Assembly (NCBI RefSeq): GCF_010093595.1
Contig: NW_022985437.1
Location: 2,233,431 to 2,297,430 of the forward strand
Direction: 5' to 3'
Source: Mytilinidion resinicola
Taxonomy: Eukaryota > Ascomycota > Dothideomycetes > Mytilinidiales > Mytilinidiaceae
Length of the DNA stretch: 64,000 nt
Positions 45,947 to 57,661 of the stretch are shown here, piece after piece. The notes under the pieces were generated by a model that saw only the letters and a list, made by a program, of their open reading frames with translations, did not search any database and was not told the DNA's origin. Position 1 is the first letter of the stretch; each line of letters starts with the position of its first letter. The position numbers were made by a program, and so were the translations under genes.

Positions 45947-48660
45947 ATGCTAAAGTTTCCAGGCACATCCGGCGAACCCTCTTCAGAACCTCGCAAATCA
46001 GTTGACAGCATCAAACCTCAGTCTCCAATCCCGCTGCCCCCTCATACGCCTCGTAAAGACATGCCCAGTAATACACTCGGTGCCACCAATCAGATGAACG
46101 CTCCGCTCTGGTCCACCAAAGCACGCCCGCTATCTGATATCCGAGAACTCACCGAGCCAAGCTTGGTTGAAATCCCTCGGAAGCCCTTGCCCGAATCGAG
46201 TATTGTGCGAAAAACTTCGTTGTCTCGAAACCAATCAGTGAGATCAGTAAGATCAGCAAGATCAAATCGTCGTCCCAGCACAGACAGCCACTTGGCGGAG
46301 AATCGAAAACCAGACGCAAAAGAGGCTGAAATCAGAGGGCAAGAGAGTGTCGGATCAGCGAACAGGGGGAGAGCGTCACCTCAATCTCCTCCGCTTGGTA
46401 CCGACAACACCTATACAAGCATCTATAGCATCCCTCGTAGCAGTGTCCCACCTCGGTCATCTTCCCAACCCCGACGAAGCACTTCCCGTCGAAGACCAAA
46501 CCCAACCGTGACTGAGTCCCCTGCGTTACGAGGCATACCGTCAGTTCCTGCACTACCGCCTCCTCGAGAGTCGGGCAATACAATTCCTGGACGAGGCCAC
46601 ACGAACTCGCCCGTCCGACAAGTTGCTGCTCGGCTTGATCCAGTGAGCTGTGACACCACGCGACGAGTTCCTTCGAGGACGTTCATAAGAGAGCCATTGA
46701 CAGCCGACGTTCTAGAATTCCCCACCCACCGTCACCCGCGGGTGGCCCTTGAATTGGAACTCTCCGCTGGACTGTTCGTCGGAGGCAGCTGTGTTGAGGG
46801 CACAATCCAAATTACTGTGGATGATGCGGTGCGCGTAAGGCATAGACGGGCACTCGACATTGCCCGTATATCGGTTGACCTAGTTGGGGTCGAAGAGATG
46901 ACGGCTAACAGAAGAGTGACTTTCCTCAACCTAGCTACTGAGCTGATTGACTCGGATAATCCACCGCCGTATAGCATGGTTGAGAGTCAGGAGCAGGTAG
47001 CGCCCGATGACCCCTTTTGGCATCTGATTTCATCAACGACAAACGTTCCTTTCCTCTTGAGTTTGCCTCTGGACGTTGGGCCTCCACCATTCCAGTCCAA
47101 ATCTGCAAGGATTCGATATGTGCTCTGTGTCACTCTATTGGTCCGAGAACAAATGAAACAATACGTTGTAAGGACTTCTGAGGATATTACGGTTCTTTCA
47201 GTCTATGATCGTAAGTTTCACGTATTTCAGTCTGACTTTCGCTCACTGAGAACTTTGGGTAGCCGAGAAGGCGTTGATGTCGCTACCAAGCCCTCTTACT
47301 GCGTCGGACGAGTACTCGAGACCGCGGGATAGCAGCATAGAAGGCATCAAGGTGACGGCAGGCCTACATCGCCAGGTCTGGGTCAGTGGAACTAGCATAT
47401 ACGTCGACGTCCACGTTGCGAACAACAGCCGCAAAAACATCAAAAGGATTGAGCTGCAGCTGGAACGAGATATCCTCTGCTATAAGCACGTCTGTGTCAA
47501 GCTGTGCTCAAGACTTCTCAATACATAATGCTGAATAACTACGTGTAGGCTGCCGCATCAACAGCAGAGAAATCAGCAAGCCAAGCCCGAATATTCGACA
47601 GCAACGAGCGTTCCATACTCAGCAAGTCTTCTATCAAGCAAGGAACCGCGGGATGGAATGGCATCGCCGCCCACACAACGCATGTTCGAACTTGCGACCT
47701 AGAGTTGCCTCGTGGGCATGCCACTGTGAAATGCGGTAAGCGCCTCTCTGAGCTCCCCAGATGTCTGTTGTTATACTGAGACCACCCAGGGAAGTTTTTC
47801 GAAGTTCGATATTTCCTGAACGTAATCGTCAGCAGCGCACATACGTAGGTCCTCCGTGTCCCTTGTTCCGAGCGAAGGACTGACGTCTCATCAGAAAGCT
47901 TGTCACTGTCCAACTCCCAATCGTACTCATCCACATGGTGAGCTGATGCCGAATCTTAACGAGCACTATCTTCGTTCATCCGCTAACGAGCTATTAGAAT
48001 TCTCTAGACGTGGTTCCCAACTCAGTTGCTCAAGTCGCTGCAGCCATAGAAGAGAAGCGATACCACCAAAACTTCCCCAAGAACCAAGATTTACCCGGCC
48101 ATCTGGAGAGACGGCCTTCGCACCACTCAGTCCAAGGCCGCGCTTGGAATGCCCCGCGGATGCAATCGCTGGAACGGATGCGCAAGCAGGCCGAAGACAT
48201 AGAAGAGCTTGGTCAGATTCTTGATAACTCTCCCCGGAAATTCGGAACGACCCGCCACGCAAACAGTGCATTCAATTACCACACGCCGCCATCCAACCGC
48301 AAGGGGCGTGTCTTGGAAGGTGGTGACGCTGAGGAGGTCAAGAGAAGACTAAGGCATGTGCGGAGCAGCGAGACAGTTGCAAGCAAGAAGACCGTCATGC
48401 GCGGATTCTCGCTCCGCGGGAGGCGGACAGGCGCAGGGAGCGCGATGGGGTTTCGAGAAGCCGAAGTCCGCGAGGGCGTGGACCTTGGGGGCTTAACCCT
48501 TGGCGGGGACGGGAGTTTCCAGTCTCGGCTGGAGGCAGCACGGGAGAGACAATACCAGTTCAAGAAGAAAAAGAGTGTCGAGCGGTGGAAGGGTATTGGA
48601 TGGATTAAGGGCGGCGGCGGCGGTGACAAGGACAAGGACAAGCCCGAATCTTGGATATGA
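45947..48660 (+). CDS. Arrestin-domain (ART-like) trafficking adaptor
   Basis: Six exons: 45947-47210, 47263-47489, 47549-47735, 47790-47844, 47895-47937 and 47998-48660, giving 812 residues. A long Ser/Pro/Arg-rich disordered leader of ~260 residues precedes the arrestin fold. The N-domain has FPTHRHPRVALELELSAGLF and GSCVEGTIQITVDD. Next come RALDIARISVDLVGVEEM and a NPPPYSMV stretch that includes a PPxY motif. The C-domain includes TAGLHRQVWVSGTSIYVDVH, SNRKNIKRIELQLERD-like text, DLELPRGHATVKCGKFFEVR and YFLNVIVS. A basic tail of 220 residues ends it. PPxY motifs recruit Rsp5-type ubiquitin ligases, so an adaptor for cargo ubiquitination is likely. The exact start is uncertain; the frame is open upstream to 45878 without ATG. 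Confidence 0.88.
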
Positions 48661-49303
48661 AAAGCTGGGGTCGGCGCGGCCTGATGCTGTTTTGGATGCA
48701 AGTTGGTCATCCAGAGCCTGGAGTATATTTAATCCTCTCGCCAATTGGGCTTACTAGTTGTCTTGGGCTTACGCCATTGGTTGTGTAGGTTTGTTGTTGG
48801 AGTCTAGCGTGGGAATGTTAGAAACCGATGTCAGGCACATATTTCTAGCACGACATCACGTAACTCGAGTGGGACTAATATGACGAAACTGCGAATTCAA
48901 TTCTCTTCATGCTCTGTCGTTCTATCAAAGTTCGTGATGTGCTGCCGATCCTACATCATGACCCGGTTCCATATCGGACCTAAAGCGGATAAACCGCTAA
49001 GCCTGTGCCCAGGTGCTGATCTCCGTATGATCACGACAAGTCTGCGAGCAATCTGGACTACACGTTCTAAGACCGTCGAGGCACGTCTGACCGAGTTCCG
49101 CGCAGCCCCAGCGTCAAAGCAATCTATTATCATGAGGGGAGGACTGACTCAGTGATGAATTGCCTATTGATTCTAGCTTTTTCCAAAAAGGGTGAAACGA
49201 GTCTTTGTATCTAGTCTCAACCCCTTACTATAACCATTCGTTAAGCTGTTATGTGCGTAGATAGTGGGGAAGATGTCAGACGGAGAGGAGAATTCGATAC
49301 ATC
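48661..49303. other. Convergent intergenic region
   Basis: Between the 3' ends of the arrestin-domain gene (+) and the Ulp1-like gene (-). No supported coding region. Confidence 0.5.
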
Positions 49304-50182
49304 TCATTGCGGCGAATAAAAAAGGGTCCGAAAGCCGCTAAGAGCCTTAAGATGGTCTGCAAGCTCCGGGCTCCAGCCGTCGCCAGTTTGAACGTATTTT
49401 GCTAATCTCATAAACAGGTGAAGGTGCTTTCTGACGCCAAATGAGTCGAATCTGATCTGATCTGGGTGCCCGGGAATATCCACGTCCCAATGCCTCCCAT
49501 CCCTTTCGACGGCAATGATATGCCATACGAGAGTCGCAGCCATGGCATAAAAGAAAGGCCCGCAGGCACCCTTGTCGAGCTTCGCCGCGTCATTCTGTTG
49601 TCCAGGAATCTGGCTTGGAGAATTTTGTTCGTATTGCATGCCCCAGGGCTTGTCGCGAAATCCCAAAAACCTTTGCATTCCCGCGTCCACATAGCCTGCC
49701 GTTTCAGATAATAGTGCCCCGAACGAATCGATGTAGTGGGACTTTTTACAGACCAAATCGACCACCAGTAGACACCAATGGCTTCCTTGAGAGATCGAAA
49801 TATTGCCATTAGTGGGTTGATAGCCGTCGTTGATTGGTATAAATACCCATCGCTTGTCCTGAAGGTGGTCTTTCAGTTTCTCGAGGCCCTTCAGATCCTC
49901 AGGGCCAAAGTTTTGGAGCTCTTTCACTCCTATCTGGCAAAGAGCCCTGGCATCGGTGGGATTCATGAGGGATATTCCCTTATCACTGCAGCTGGTCCAG
50001 ATGCCCAGTAGCTCAAATGCGACGGCAATAACATTGTCTGACACCCATCCATCTTCCCTGGTGCCCTGAAGGGCGGGGATCTCACTTTCATAAACAACCG
50101 AGTGCTGCAGTTCAAGAAAGGCCGTTCCCGGTTTCGCTTCTGGTATCACAGAGAGCCAGGTGTGATCGTCTTCCATTGCCAT
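49304..50182 (-). CDS. Ulp1/SENP-like (C48) cysteine protease
   Basis: Single exon, 292 residues. The Ulp1 fold is recognisable by its catalytic set. WVFIPIND and GSHWCLLVVDL hold H135, YIDSFG has D152, and the oxyanion-hole Gln is likely Q196 or Q197 in GQQNDAAK. KGACGPFFYAMA has nucleophile C207. Spacing resembles the small Ulp1/SENP8-type proteases, which cleave SUMO or NEDD8. The N-terminal ~110 residues lack a known domain. No helical localisation motif is seen. It could act on SUMO, NEDD8 or another ubiquitin-like protein. Fungal Ulp1 homologues expanded in some accessory regions, so the substrate is unclear. Confidence 0.85.
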   Translation of the reverse strand: MAMEDDHTWLSVIPEAKPGTAFLELQHSVVYESEIPALQGTREDGWVSDNVIAVAFELLGIWTSCSDKGISLMNPTDARALCQIGVKELQNFGPEDLKGLEKLKDHLQDKRWVFIPINDGYQPTNGNISISQGSHWCLLVVDLVCKKSHYIDSFGALLSETAGYVDAGMQRFLGFRDKPWGMQYEQNSPSQIPGQQNDAAKLDKGACGPFFYAMAATLVWHIIAVERDGRHWDVDIPGHPDQIRFDSFGVRKHLHLFMRLAKYVQTGDGWSPELADHLKALSGFRTLFYSPQ

Positions 50183-50505
50183 TGTAACACTTCTCTAGCC
50201 AGGGCCAGGTTCCTCGCAATGAATTCCTTGAATATACTGTAAGATCTAGTGGTAGTTTTGTTGGTGAAGGTCCTTCTGGCGAAGCGTACTGTGTTGAATG
50301 GTAATTCAGATTCGAGCTTCGAATGTCCGGAATCGTGGGTACCTTTGGCCGAAACAAGATGCCATTCGGAGGTGTTGCTACGAAGGCGCGGCGCGACTCG
50401 ACCTATCTGGCTTTGTCTAGACAAAGGCACTCATGGATATTCTTTGTCCAAGGAGTGTTGCACGGCCGTAATAAAGCGACATTGACACAAAGAACCGTGC
50501 GAAGC
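50183..50505. other. Short intergenic gap
   Basis: 323 bp holding the Ulp1-like promoter and the 3' flank of the Zn2Cys6 gene. Nothing else seen. Confidence 0.5.
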
Positions 50506-52279
50506 CTACAAAGACGGTGTATCGACCGAATCAGATGTTGTTGACCCTAACACAAGCAGGTCTCTATGAGACACACATGCCGCTCGCATGCCGCGCATGA
50601 AGTGTCCAATCCAGGAATAAGATGGCATTTTTGACAACTGTTGCATCGTGTTCACAAGTTCGGCGAACTCTACTTCTGGGTCTCCCCCAGCTTCGGCGAC
50701 ATACTGTAGAGCTGAACTAAGAGGGAAAGTGATAGCTTGACTAGAAAACAAGCCCGAGTATTCTCTGAAGAAGTACTTCGTCAATCGGGAGATGTTTATC
50801 GCGTAGAGTTTCGGATACGTCCTCGTTGGAAGCACTACGTGCGCTTTGTCTGATTCATGTTCTGACAAAGTTTTGATAGCAGTGTGCAGGAAGTTATAGG
50901 TATATAAGCATGCAGTCCAATATAGAACGGCCGTATATAGGACGTCGTATCCTAAAGGTACGAAATCCTCAGGTGAGAGACTTCCCGGGTCAGACGTGAA
51001 GGCATCCGCCATCAAACGTATCTTAAGGGGGGAGTCTGATAGCTGACGGGAAAATCGTTGACTCCATCTTTGTAGTTGTTGGTCTATTCTCCAACACCGC
51101 CTTACCAAGCCTTGAAGTTTCGCTAACTCTGCACAGTTCGGGGTTTTCATGCTCAACTGAATGGTGTCGTGCTCTGCGAGAATGGCGGGGAAGAGCGCAA
51201 AAATACTGACCAACTCGTCTCTGATCGTCTTCGGCTTCCTCTCCCATGGCAAAGTATTCCACTCTGGTCTTGCAAGGTACGTCGCTTTCCGGAGACCAAT
51301 AGCAGCGATGACCTAAATAGTTCAGAGTTCTGAAATTCTAGCATGAAATACAAGGTACATACTAGTGGTAAACGGGCATCAATGAACATGATGTGCTCGT
51401 CATCCGAACAATGCTGCTGTGGCCCTCGGAGCTCAATGAGTCGACCTACGCCTTGGACATGTTTTATCCAGTTCGTACCTGGAGCCCTCCTGTCCTTGGC
51501 ACTGTTATATTGCTAGAAATGGTCAGTTTGGCCGGGTGAAATGAGAAAAGGAGGCATGGCATACTTCGAACATCGCAAGCAGTTTACAGGAAGCAACCAA
51601 CTCGACTCTTCCGACCTGCTGCGGGTCTCTCAGAGCCCGGTTGACTTGGGCGAGAGCTCTCCCATAAAGCTCGATCGCTTGCTGTGTCATGGCTGCGTTT
51701 CCGCTAGTCAACCCAATCCTTGAAGTGCTCACAGCGCGAAACGCAGACCTGTTCTCCATCAGAATTCAATACACTATAGGAATGGAGCAGAGTATTAGAC
51801 CTCAGAACCTCACAGCCAGGACTGTATTTCTCTATGGCCTTTGCCCACTGGGTCACTGCAGGGATACCATAATGTTGAGTACTACACCGGTGGTCTCTGG
51901 GAAGGAAGTCGGTCCAGAAAAGCTCAAATGTCTTAGTCTCGAACGCTGAACAACCAAGGTTCTGTGGCAAGGGTTCAAAGGATGACACCGCTCGCAAGTG
52001 CAAGGCTGTCTGGTCTGGTCGTGGCTTTGCAGCGGTTCGGCGTGACAGATCTGTACGGCTTCTTGGTACGGGAATAGAGGGATTATGCTGAATGATTGTG
52101 AGGTCTCGGTTGTAGCCGCCACACATGACCTTGCTGCGAATACATTGGCCACATTGAGGCCGCTGAAGGTCACACTACAATCCTTTAGCACTCGGAATCC
52201 TTGCAGGCCAAATACTCACTCCTTTCTTCCTCGCCCTGCAGGTCTTGCAACCTTTTGAGCGACCGGGCACTCCAACCAT
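50506..52279 (-). CDS. Zn2Cys6 fungal transcription factor
   Basis: Five exons: 52279-52220, 52174-51809, 51753-51565, 51512-51363 and 51312-50506, giving 523 residues. The zinc cluster is split by the first intron. It reads GCKTCRARKKG then CDLQRPQCGQCIRSKVMC, with C11, C14, C21, C28, C31 and C38 at the canonical C-x2-C-x6-C-x6-C-x2-C-x6-C spacing. Downstream is the fungal-specific helical regulatory region: FELFWTDFLPRDH, QQAIELYGRALAQVNRALRD, HVQGVGRLIELRGPQ and YDVLYTAVLYWTACLYTYNF. This is the DUF3468-type layout found in many nuclear regulators of metabolism. Exon 2's donor is GTTCTG, a weaker site chosen because it alone restores the frame. No metabolic cluster is next to it, so its targets are unknown. 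Confidence 0.88.
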
Positions 52280-52774
52280 TACTCACTCGCTAGCCGGGAA
52301 TGACTTAGGGGCATCGCAGATAAGGTTGCGACAAGCCGGAGGCCGAGCGCAAGGCTTGCAGCCTGCGATTCGAAACCGATGGGGAAGAATGCAGCAATCT
52401 AAATGGTGGAAAGGGAAGTGTTTGGAGACGTTGCATGGAGTTTGATGTGCATTGATAAGTCCACTGGCTGCTTAGTGTGCGCCACGGCGTTGCTTAGTGC
52501 ATTTTCGGAGGTGGTTTTCAGCTCGACACGTGACGTAGCTGTCCAACACATGGTGATAAACGAAACATCTCTTTCGAAAAAACGGGGTGTTACCATAATC
52601 GAAGACTAGTAACATTATTGTGCTCTATGCTCATCGTTGGTTGACCGAGTTAGAAAGCTACTCATGCTAGTCCGTGTATTCTGGAAGACGGACCCCAGCA
52701 CGACTCCATTCCATGCAACTCAAGAATATGCTCTACGTCTCACAAGAAGTCTATTGTTGCTTCACCAGCAACAA
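52280..52774. other. Intergenic gap
   Basis: 495 bp holding the promoter of the Zn2Cys6 gene and the 3' flank of TPT1. No coding region supported. Confidence 0.45.
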
Positions 52775-53944
52775 TCAGACACCCGCCCACACATCTTCAC
52801 TGTCATCGACGACCGTCGCCTTGCCTCTTCCCTTCCCACCCCTCCCTCCACCCCCGCCTCGCTTCTTTCCTTTCCCACGTCCACCAGGAACCTCATCATC
52901 TGCTGCGCTGAGATCCACTACGACTCCCTCGGGTAAAACGCCATCTCTCATTAGCACCTCTCCGCCCCCATTCCGTACCTCAACACTCTTGAAGAACTGA
53001 TAGCCCACGAATCCTTTGTCGTCACCCTCAGTGAGTATGACTCCGTTATCGCTCTTCCAGAACTTAATACCAGCCTCCAATGCCTTCGTGATATCGATGT
53101 AGATGAGAATGGTCGAGGAATGTCGCATGCCTGATATGACAAGAGGCTTTGTCTCTGCTTCAGTCTGCGCGGCTTCGTTGCTGTCCTTGGTAACTGGCTC
53201 AACTGGCTTGAGACCCGCCGGTAGCCCTGGAGCAAAGTGGATGTGATTTCTACCCATCCTTCTCAGACCGCCCGTCTTCAGGATCAGTGGCCATGCTGCA
53301 TTGGTCGTCCCGTGGATGACAATCCCCGGGGCATCTTCCGCAGTGATGGGAGTGAGAAGGCCCTCGGAGTCCACTTTAATGGAATGGCCTTGATTAGCCC
53401 GGATCAAGAAGCAGCTGGGGTCTTCAGAATCTAGCCCTTCCGGCTCGGCGATGGTTTCGGTGGCAGATTCTCCAGCATTGCCGGAAGAGGCTGCAGCTGC
53501 GGGGATGAGAGAGAATCTTTGCTTGTCGTTGTCGGCGACGATTGTTTTTATTTCGTCAAATGTGACTTTGAGGCCTTTTATGCATTGTGTTCGAAGCTAC
53601 GTTTCGACTTAGCTCTATCATAAACGATGCAACGATATTTTATGATGAACTAGGAAGTCTTGAGTGCATGCTGAAATCCATTATCTGACGCGGGAGGAAC
53701 GAGGCAATGATGAAAATCGGTTGAGTCTTAGGTAAACGACGACGAAAAAAAGGGAGAATACAGAACGTAGAAAAAGGCCACCTACCACATCCGCGACGCT
53801 GACATAGCCCCCATCCCCTAGTGTCAATTTTTCTTGTTGTGCTCCATGTCTCAAAAGCCAACTGAGCTTCTTCGACACTTGGACATCCCGTGGAAGCTCC
53901 CTGCGCCTATCGCCTCCGCCTCGACCTCCACGTCTACTCGACAT
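52775..53944 (-). CDS. TPT1: tRNA 2'-phosphotransferase (Tpt1/KptA)
   Basis: Two exons: 53944-53786 and 53596-52775, giving 326 residues. The N-lobe has KKLSWLLRHGAQQEKLTLGD and GYVSVADVLRTQCIKGLKVT, then DNDKQRFSLI. The NAD-binding half includes IRANQGHSIKVD, VIHGTTNAAWPLILKTGGL, GRNHIHFAPGLP and FFKSVEVRNGGG. This is the Tpt1/KptA pattern, including the RANQGHS element and conserved HGT. The enzyme removes the 2'-phosphate left at the splice junction by the fungal tRNA ligase, using NAD. Both ends carry Gly/Arg-Lys-rich tails (MSSRRGGRGGGDRRR at the start, GKGKKRGGGGGRGGKGRGK near the end) that are not part of the core. An alternative acceptor at 53684 region gives a frame with a stop, so I rejected it. 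Confidence 0.93.
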
Positions 53945-54375
53945 CTTCACAGCGTCTAACGCTGCGCGAAACCTGAGGCGTATCCTGGATCAAGCCTAAT
54001 GATACCTATTCACGATCGGTGGCGTGTCGCAGTAGACAGAATGAGACTGTTTGCTGATGACGAGGTTGCAATGTTGGTGGTTGTTTGCCGAAAATGATTT
54101 TGAGTTGTGGCTGCTATCTAGGCTGCCTCACGACTTCTTTGTGGAACTAAACTAGTGAGTCACGGAACCCTCTTTCCTGCATATTCACCAAGAACCAAGT
54201 GAAAGCCGAAACTTATGTACAATAAGACTCATCGGGTTTTCATGGGTTACAATCGGTCAACATAGCAGTCTAGGAAGTCTTCATTTCATTTGCAGGCGGA
54301 CGATTACATTATTAGGGAGTCGTGCAAGTCTAGCTATACATAGGTCTGCGGCCCGGCATCTCCTTCGTCTCTCGT
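53945..54375. other. Intergenic gap
   Basis: TPT1 promoter and 3' flank of SEA4, 431 bp. No coding region supported. Confidence 0.45.
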
Positions 54376-57352
54376 TTACTTCAATAGTCCACACATGCAC
54401 TGACAATCGGGAACCGGGCACATTGCATGCCGTGCAAACCAATCCCTCGCATGGTGCCCATGAAATCCATGCGTACATCTCATACAAAACACCATAAGCC
54501 TCGTCTCTGAATCCTCTTCCGCGAGTGCCGCCGCTGCTCCTGGCTTTGCAGGATCTGGGCTCCCGAGCCACATCATACACAATCCACATCGAGGCATTTG
54601 AGCCCCGCAGTGAGGGCAGGATAGACTTGTTCCCGCGCTCTGACGACCGAGGAAGCGTTTGCTCGGAGGAGTGGGTTGGTGCGGGTCGGCCATGACATAG
54701 TCTCGCTTGCTCTTGTTATCGCGGCGCAGGGCGAGGTTCATCTGGCAGTTGTGACAGCGTACTGACAAGGCAGGTGATGAAGGCTTATTCAACGACCGCT
54801 TTTCGCGTGTGACAGAATATAAATTGTGTTCTTTGATGAAATGAGTCCGTTCCAGGAAAGTTCGCCAGGTCTGCATCTGCGACAGATATGTGTCTTTCCA
54901 GAGAGACCAGCGGGGGTCGTTGATGTACAGCGGATTGGTGCGTGCCATGGCAAGAACGGCGGTCTGTATGTCGCCAAACTTAGCAATGTAATGCTCGAAT
55001 ATGTTCATAGCTTGCTCAGTAAGGCCAGTCAGGATTAGTCCCTCGACGTTGCCGTACACGATTGCTTCGCTCTGGGCGATGTGGAGGAATGATCCAAGAC
55101 GTTCATCATCCAAGTATTTAAGGGCGACTCCAACGCGGTCAGTCAGAGACAGTTGCTTCATATCAGTCACGGTGCTCCACTCGCCGCTGATGAAGTACGC
55201 CAAAAGCGCTTTCAGATATGGATCATCTGTCTCCTCTGCCATCCAAGAGCACATGTGTCGTTGCTCATCATTGACCGAATCGCAAGCAATGACAGCTGCA
55301 AGTCCAATGGTATGCAGCAATTTCTGCTGGATGGCATATCTTAAAAGATCTAAGGCAACGTCCTTGTAACCTTTAAAAACAGCCAGGACAATAGCTTTGT
55401 GATATTCGCCCCGGTCCATGAGGGCCATACACTTCTCCCGTAGCCCTTTCGTGGATAGATTCCATCCACAAATAGACAGGCAAAGTTGCCGGTGTTCTGG
55501 AAAACTTGTGTGAACACCCTGAAATTCAGGAAAGTCCTTCTCTTTGCAGATAATCTTGACTGCTGTTACGAAGGTGGATTTTGATGGTTCCTCGACGTCA
55601 ATGACCCGTTGATCGATTGAGCCGAGCTTGTTGGACCATATCGAGCTTACGCCCAGGTAAGTCAAATCAAGCCCATTCGCTATCATACCATCCTCGTATG
55701 ATAACAAGTCCAATCTTGAAATAAGGCCCCACATATCAACTAACCACGGATCGTTTGCGACAATCTCTTGGTTCTTTCGACAGTCCATGTTGTAGCCTTC
55801 TTGACATCTTCTCTTATGAGTCTCAAGCACCTTGAGAACATCTGAAAGCTTGACTCTCACGTCTGGGAAAGCAAGAGTAAGCAGATCCTCATGGAGCTCC
55901 CTGCTTGAGTGTATAGATGATTGAATATTGATCGCTGATGGTGTTCGTTTCGGCTGGTCGATGGAGAACTTATCTAACCGCTCTGACAAGCTTTCCTTTG
56001 GGTTCGGGGTCACAGAGTGCTTTTCGCCCAGGGCTTTATTTTGGAGGATCGTTAAGTCTTCTGCAACTGTCCCGTGCCTCTGGCTTGGCTTAGCGATGAT
56101 GTCACGGTTCCTGTATATTTCGTCGAGCACCGTCACGTTGATAAGGGCTGCCGGAGCAGGGACCCTCAATAGCTCAACATCCCGGTTTGGTCGAAGAGCA
56201 AGTACGCATTGTCCGCTGACAGGGCTACCCACGTTCATGAAATCACACGCTATAACGCGGGTGCTTTCGTTTTGCCTATGCCGTTCATCGTAGTACGGAT
56301 ACTGCAAATTGTGCGAAGTCTTCGTATAATGAGGAGAATTCCATGATGAAATGCCCTGAGGAGGCATCTGCGTAAGATGGGACTCAATTTTGTGCGAATG
56401 CTGCGCAAGCTCGACCACCTTCAATTCTCCTGTATTCGATAGTACGCCGAAAGATGCTCTCTTTGTGCCAGAAAATCGAAGACTCCAAATGGTCGCCGAC
56501 TGGGTATTGTCTACCACAGGCTGAATGTCGAGCACAGCACCGCTTTGTGATGCCTCTCCTGGGGTGCCTGGAGTGGAGCGTGCGGCGAAGCGTTTATCCC
56601 AAACACTCACGGCCGGGTCACCAGTGGGTCCAGCTGATATGAAATAGTTCTCGTCGAGCGGATCTATCGCCACATTATGAACTTGGCGAGTTGGGAATTG
56701 TGCCGCACTAGAACCTCCAGAGTCTACCAGTTCATGTCAGTCTTCTCATGAGATGGATTTGGAGGCATCTGAACAGGCTTGAGAAGTGGTAAATTTCGGC
56801 CAACTTACCACGCAAATCGTACAACCGAATGCATTGTCGAGACACCCCCGCAATCAGAGTATCCGGCTGTCCAGTGAAGAACTTGATGCTTGTGATAGCT
56901 TCTGAGCTGGCAAGCTTCCTATACGGTTCTTGTAGAGCCGCAACAGACGGGGTATTAAGATCATAGATGTTCATACAAAAGTCATTACGCACTCGATCTA
57001 GGCCTGTTGCCAGGCAGTTCTTAGCGCTGAAAGCTATCGAGTTGCACTTTCTTTGATGTTTGATAGAGAATGTATGAATGTACTCGGAATGCGGCCGGTC
57101 GGCATTGATCTCAACTATAGTCGCTTCACCAGATGCAGACCCTAAGGCAACGATATACTCGTCTTTCTTGGACCAGTCGAAGGCGGTGAAGTTTGGGAGT
57201 TTATCTCGTTGACAAAGCTGCTTGTACTGCACTTTGCCTTGGTCGAACGAGTCGATTTGACACAGTCGTAATCGATTTCCCGCGACATCGATGATGAGAA
57301 AGCGAGGTTTCTGCTTCGTAGAGTGAGGCGACCATCTGATAGCTGCTTCCAT
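54376..57352 (-). CDS. SEA4: Sea4/Mio-like SEA (GATOR2) complex subunit
   Basis: Two exons: 57352-56809 and 56723-54376, giving 963 residues. N-terminal beta-propeller blades include FTAFDWSKKDEYIVALGSAS, SIAFSAKNCLATGLDRVRND, IRLYDLRGDSGGSS and ISAGPTGDPAVSVWDKRFAA. The middle is alpha-solenoid (LSICGWNLSTKGLREKCMAL). The C-terminus is a Zn-binding RING-like module: CHNCQMNL, SCPHCGAQMPRCGLCMMW, then MVFCMRCTHGFHGHHARDWF and CPVPDCQCMCG. This is the arrangement of yeast Sea4 and animal Mios. The SEA/GATOR2 complex sits at the vacuole and counters GATOR1 to keep TORC1 active when amino acids are present. It shares a 309-bp divergent spacer with EFG1. Confidence 0.94.
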
Positions 57353-57661
57353 GTTACTGGTATGTCACCGGGTGATTGGGGTCATCGGTGTTTTGAGGGG
57401 ACGCGTGTTGGGATGATACTGTTCATCTTATAAAAGCATGCTCGGCAGCTTCTGTGTCTTCAGGAGTGCATTAGGAGTCCGGACGAAAAGAGATTATGCT
57501 GGAGTATTGGGATCACGTTCGTTGGAGGCGCGTACGACGTTCTGAGGTCTCGCCGAAGTGCGGAATGCTGGGGTATAGTCTGCCGTAGAATATTCTGCGG
57601 TGAACGAAGCGGGTAAATTATTTCTCCCAGCTCTGCTCCACTACAACCTACGATCGCAGTC
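57353..57661. promoter_or_regulatory. Divergent promoter, SEA4 / EFG1
   Basis: The 309-bp gap between the start codons of SEA4 (-) and EFG1 (+) must hold both promoters. Nothing else is seen in it. A shared TOR-linked growth signal for both genes (SEA acts on TORC1; EFG1 on rRNA) is an attractive inference but unproven. Confidence 0.55.

Noticed and set aside
53640..53700. Extra small exon between TPT1 exons (NGFQHALKTS-like frame)
   Set aside because: It meets a stop codon and is not needed: joining 53786 to 53596 directly gives the conserved ADVLRTQCIKGLKVT sequence in phase.
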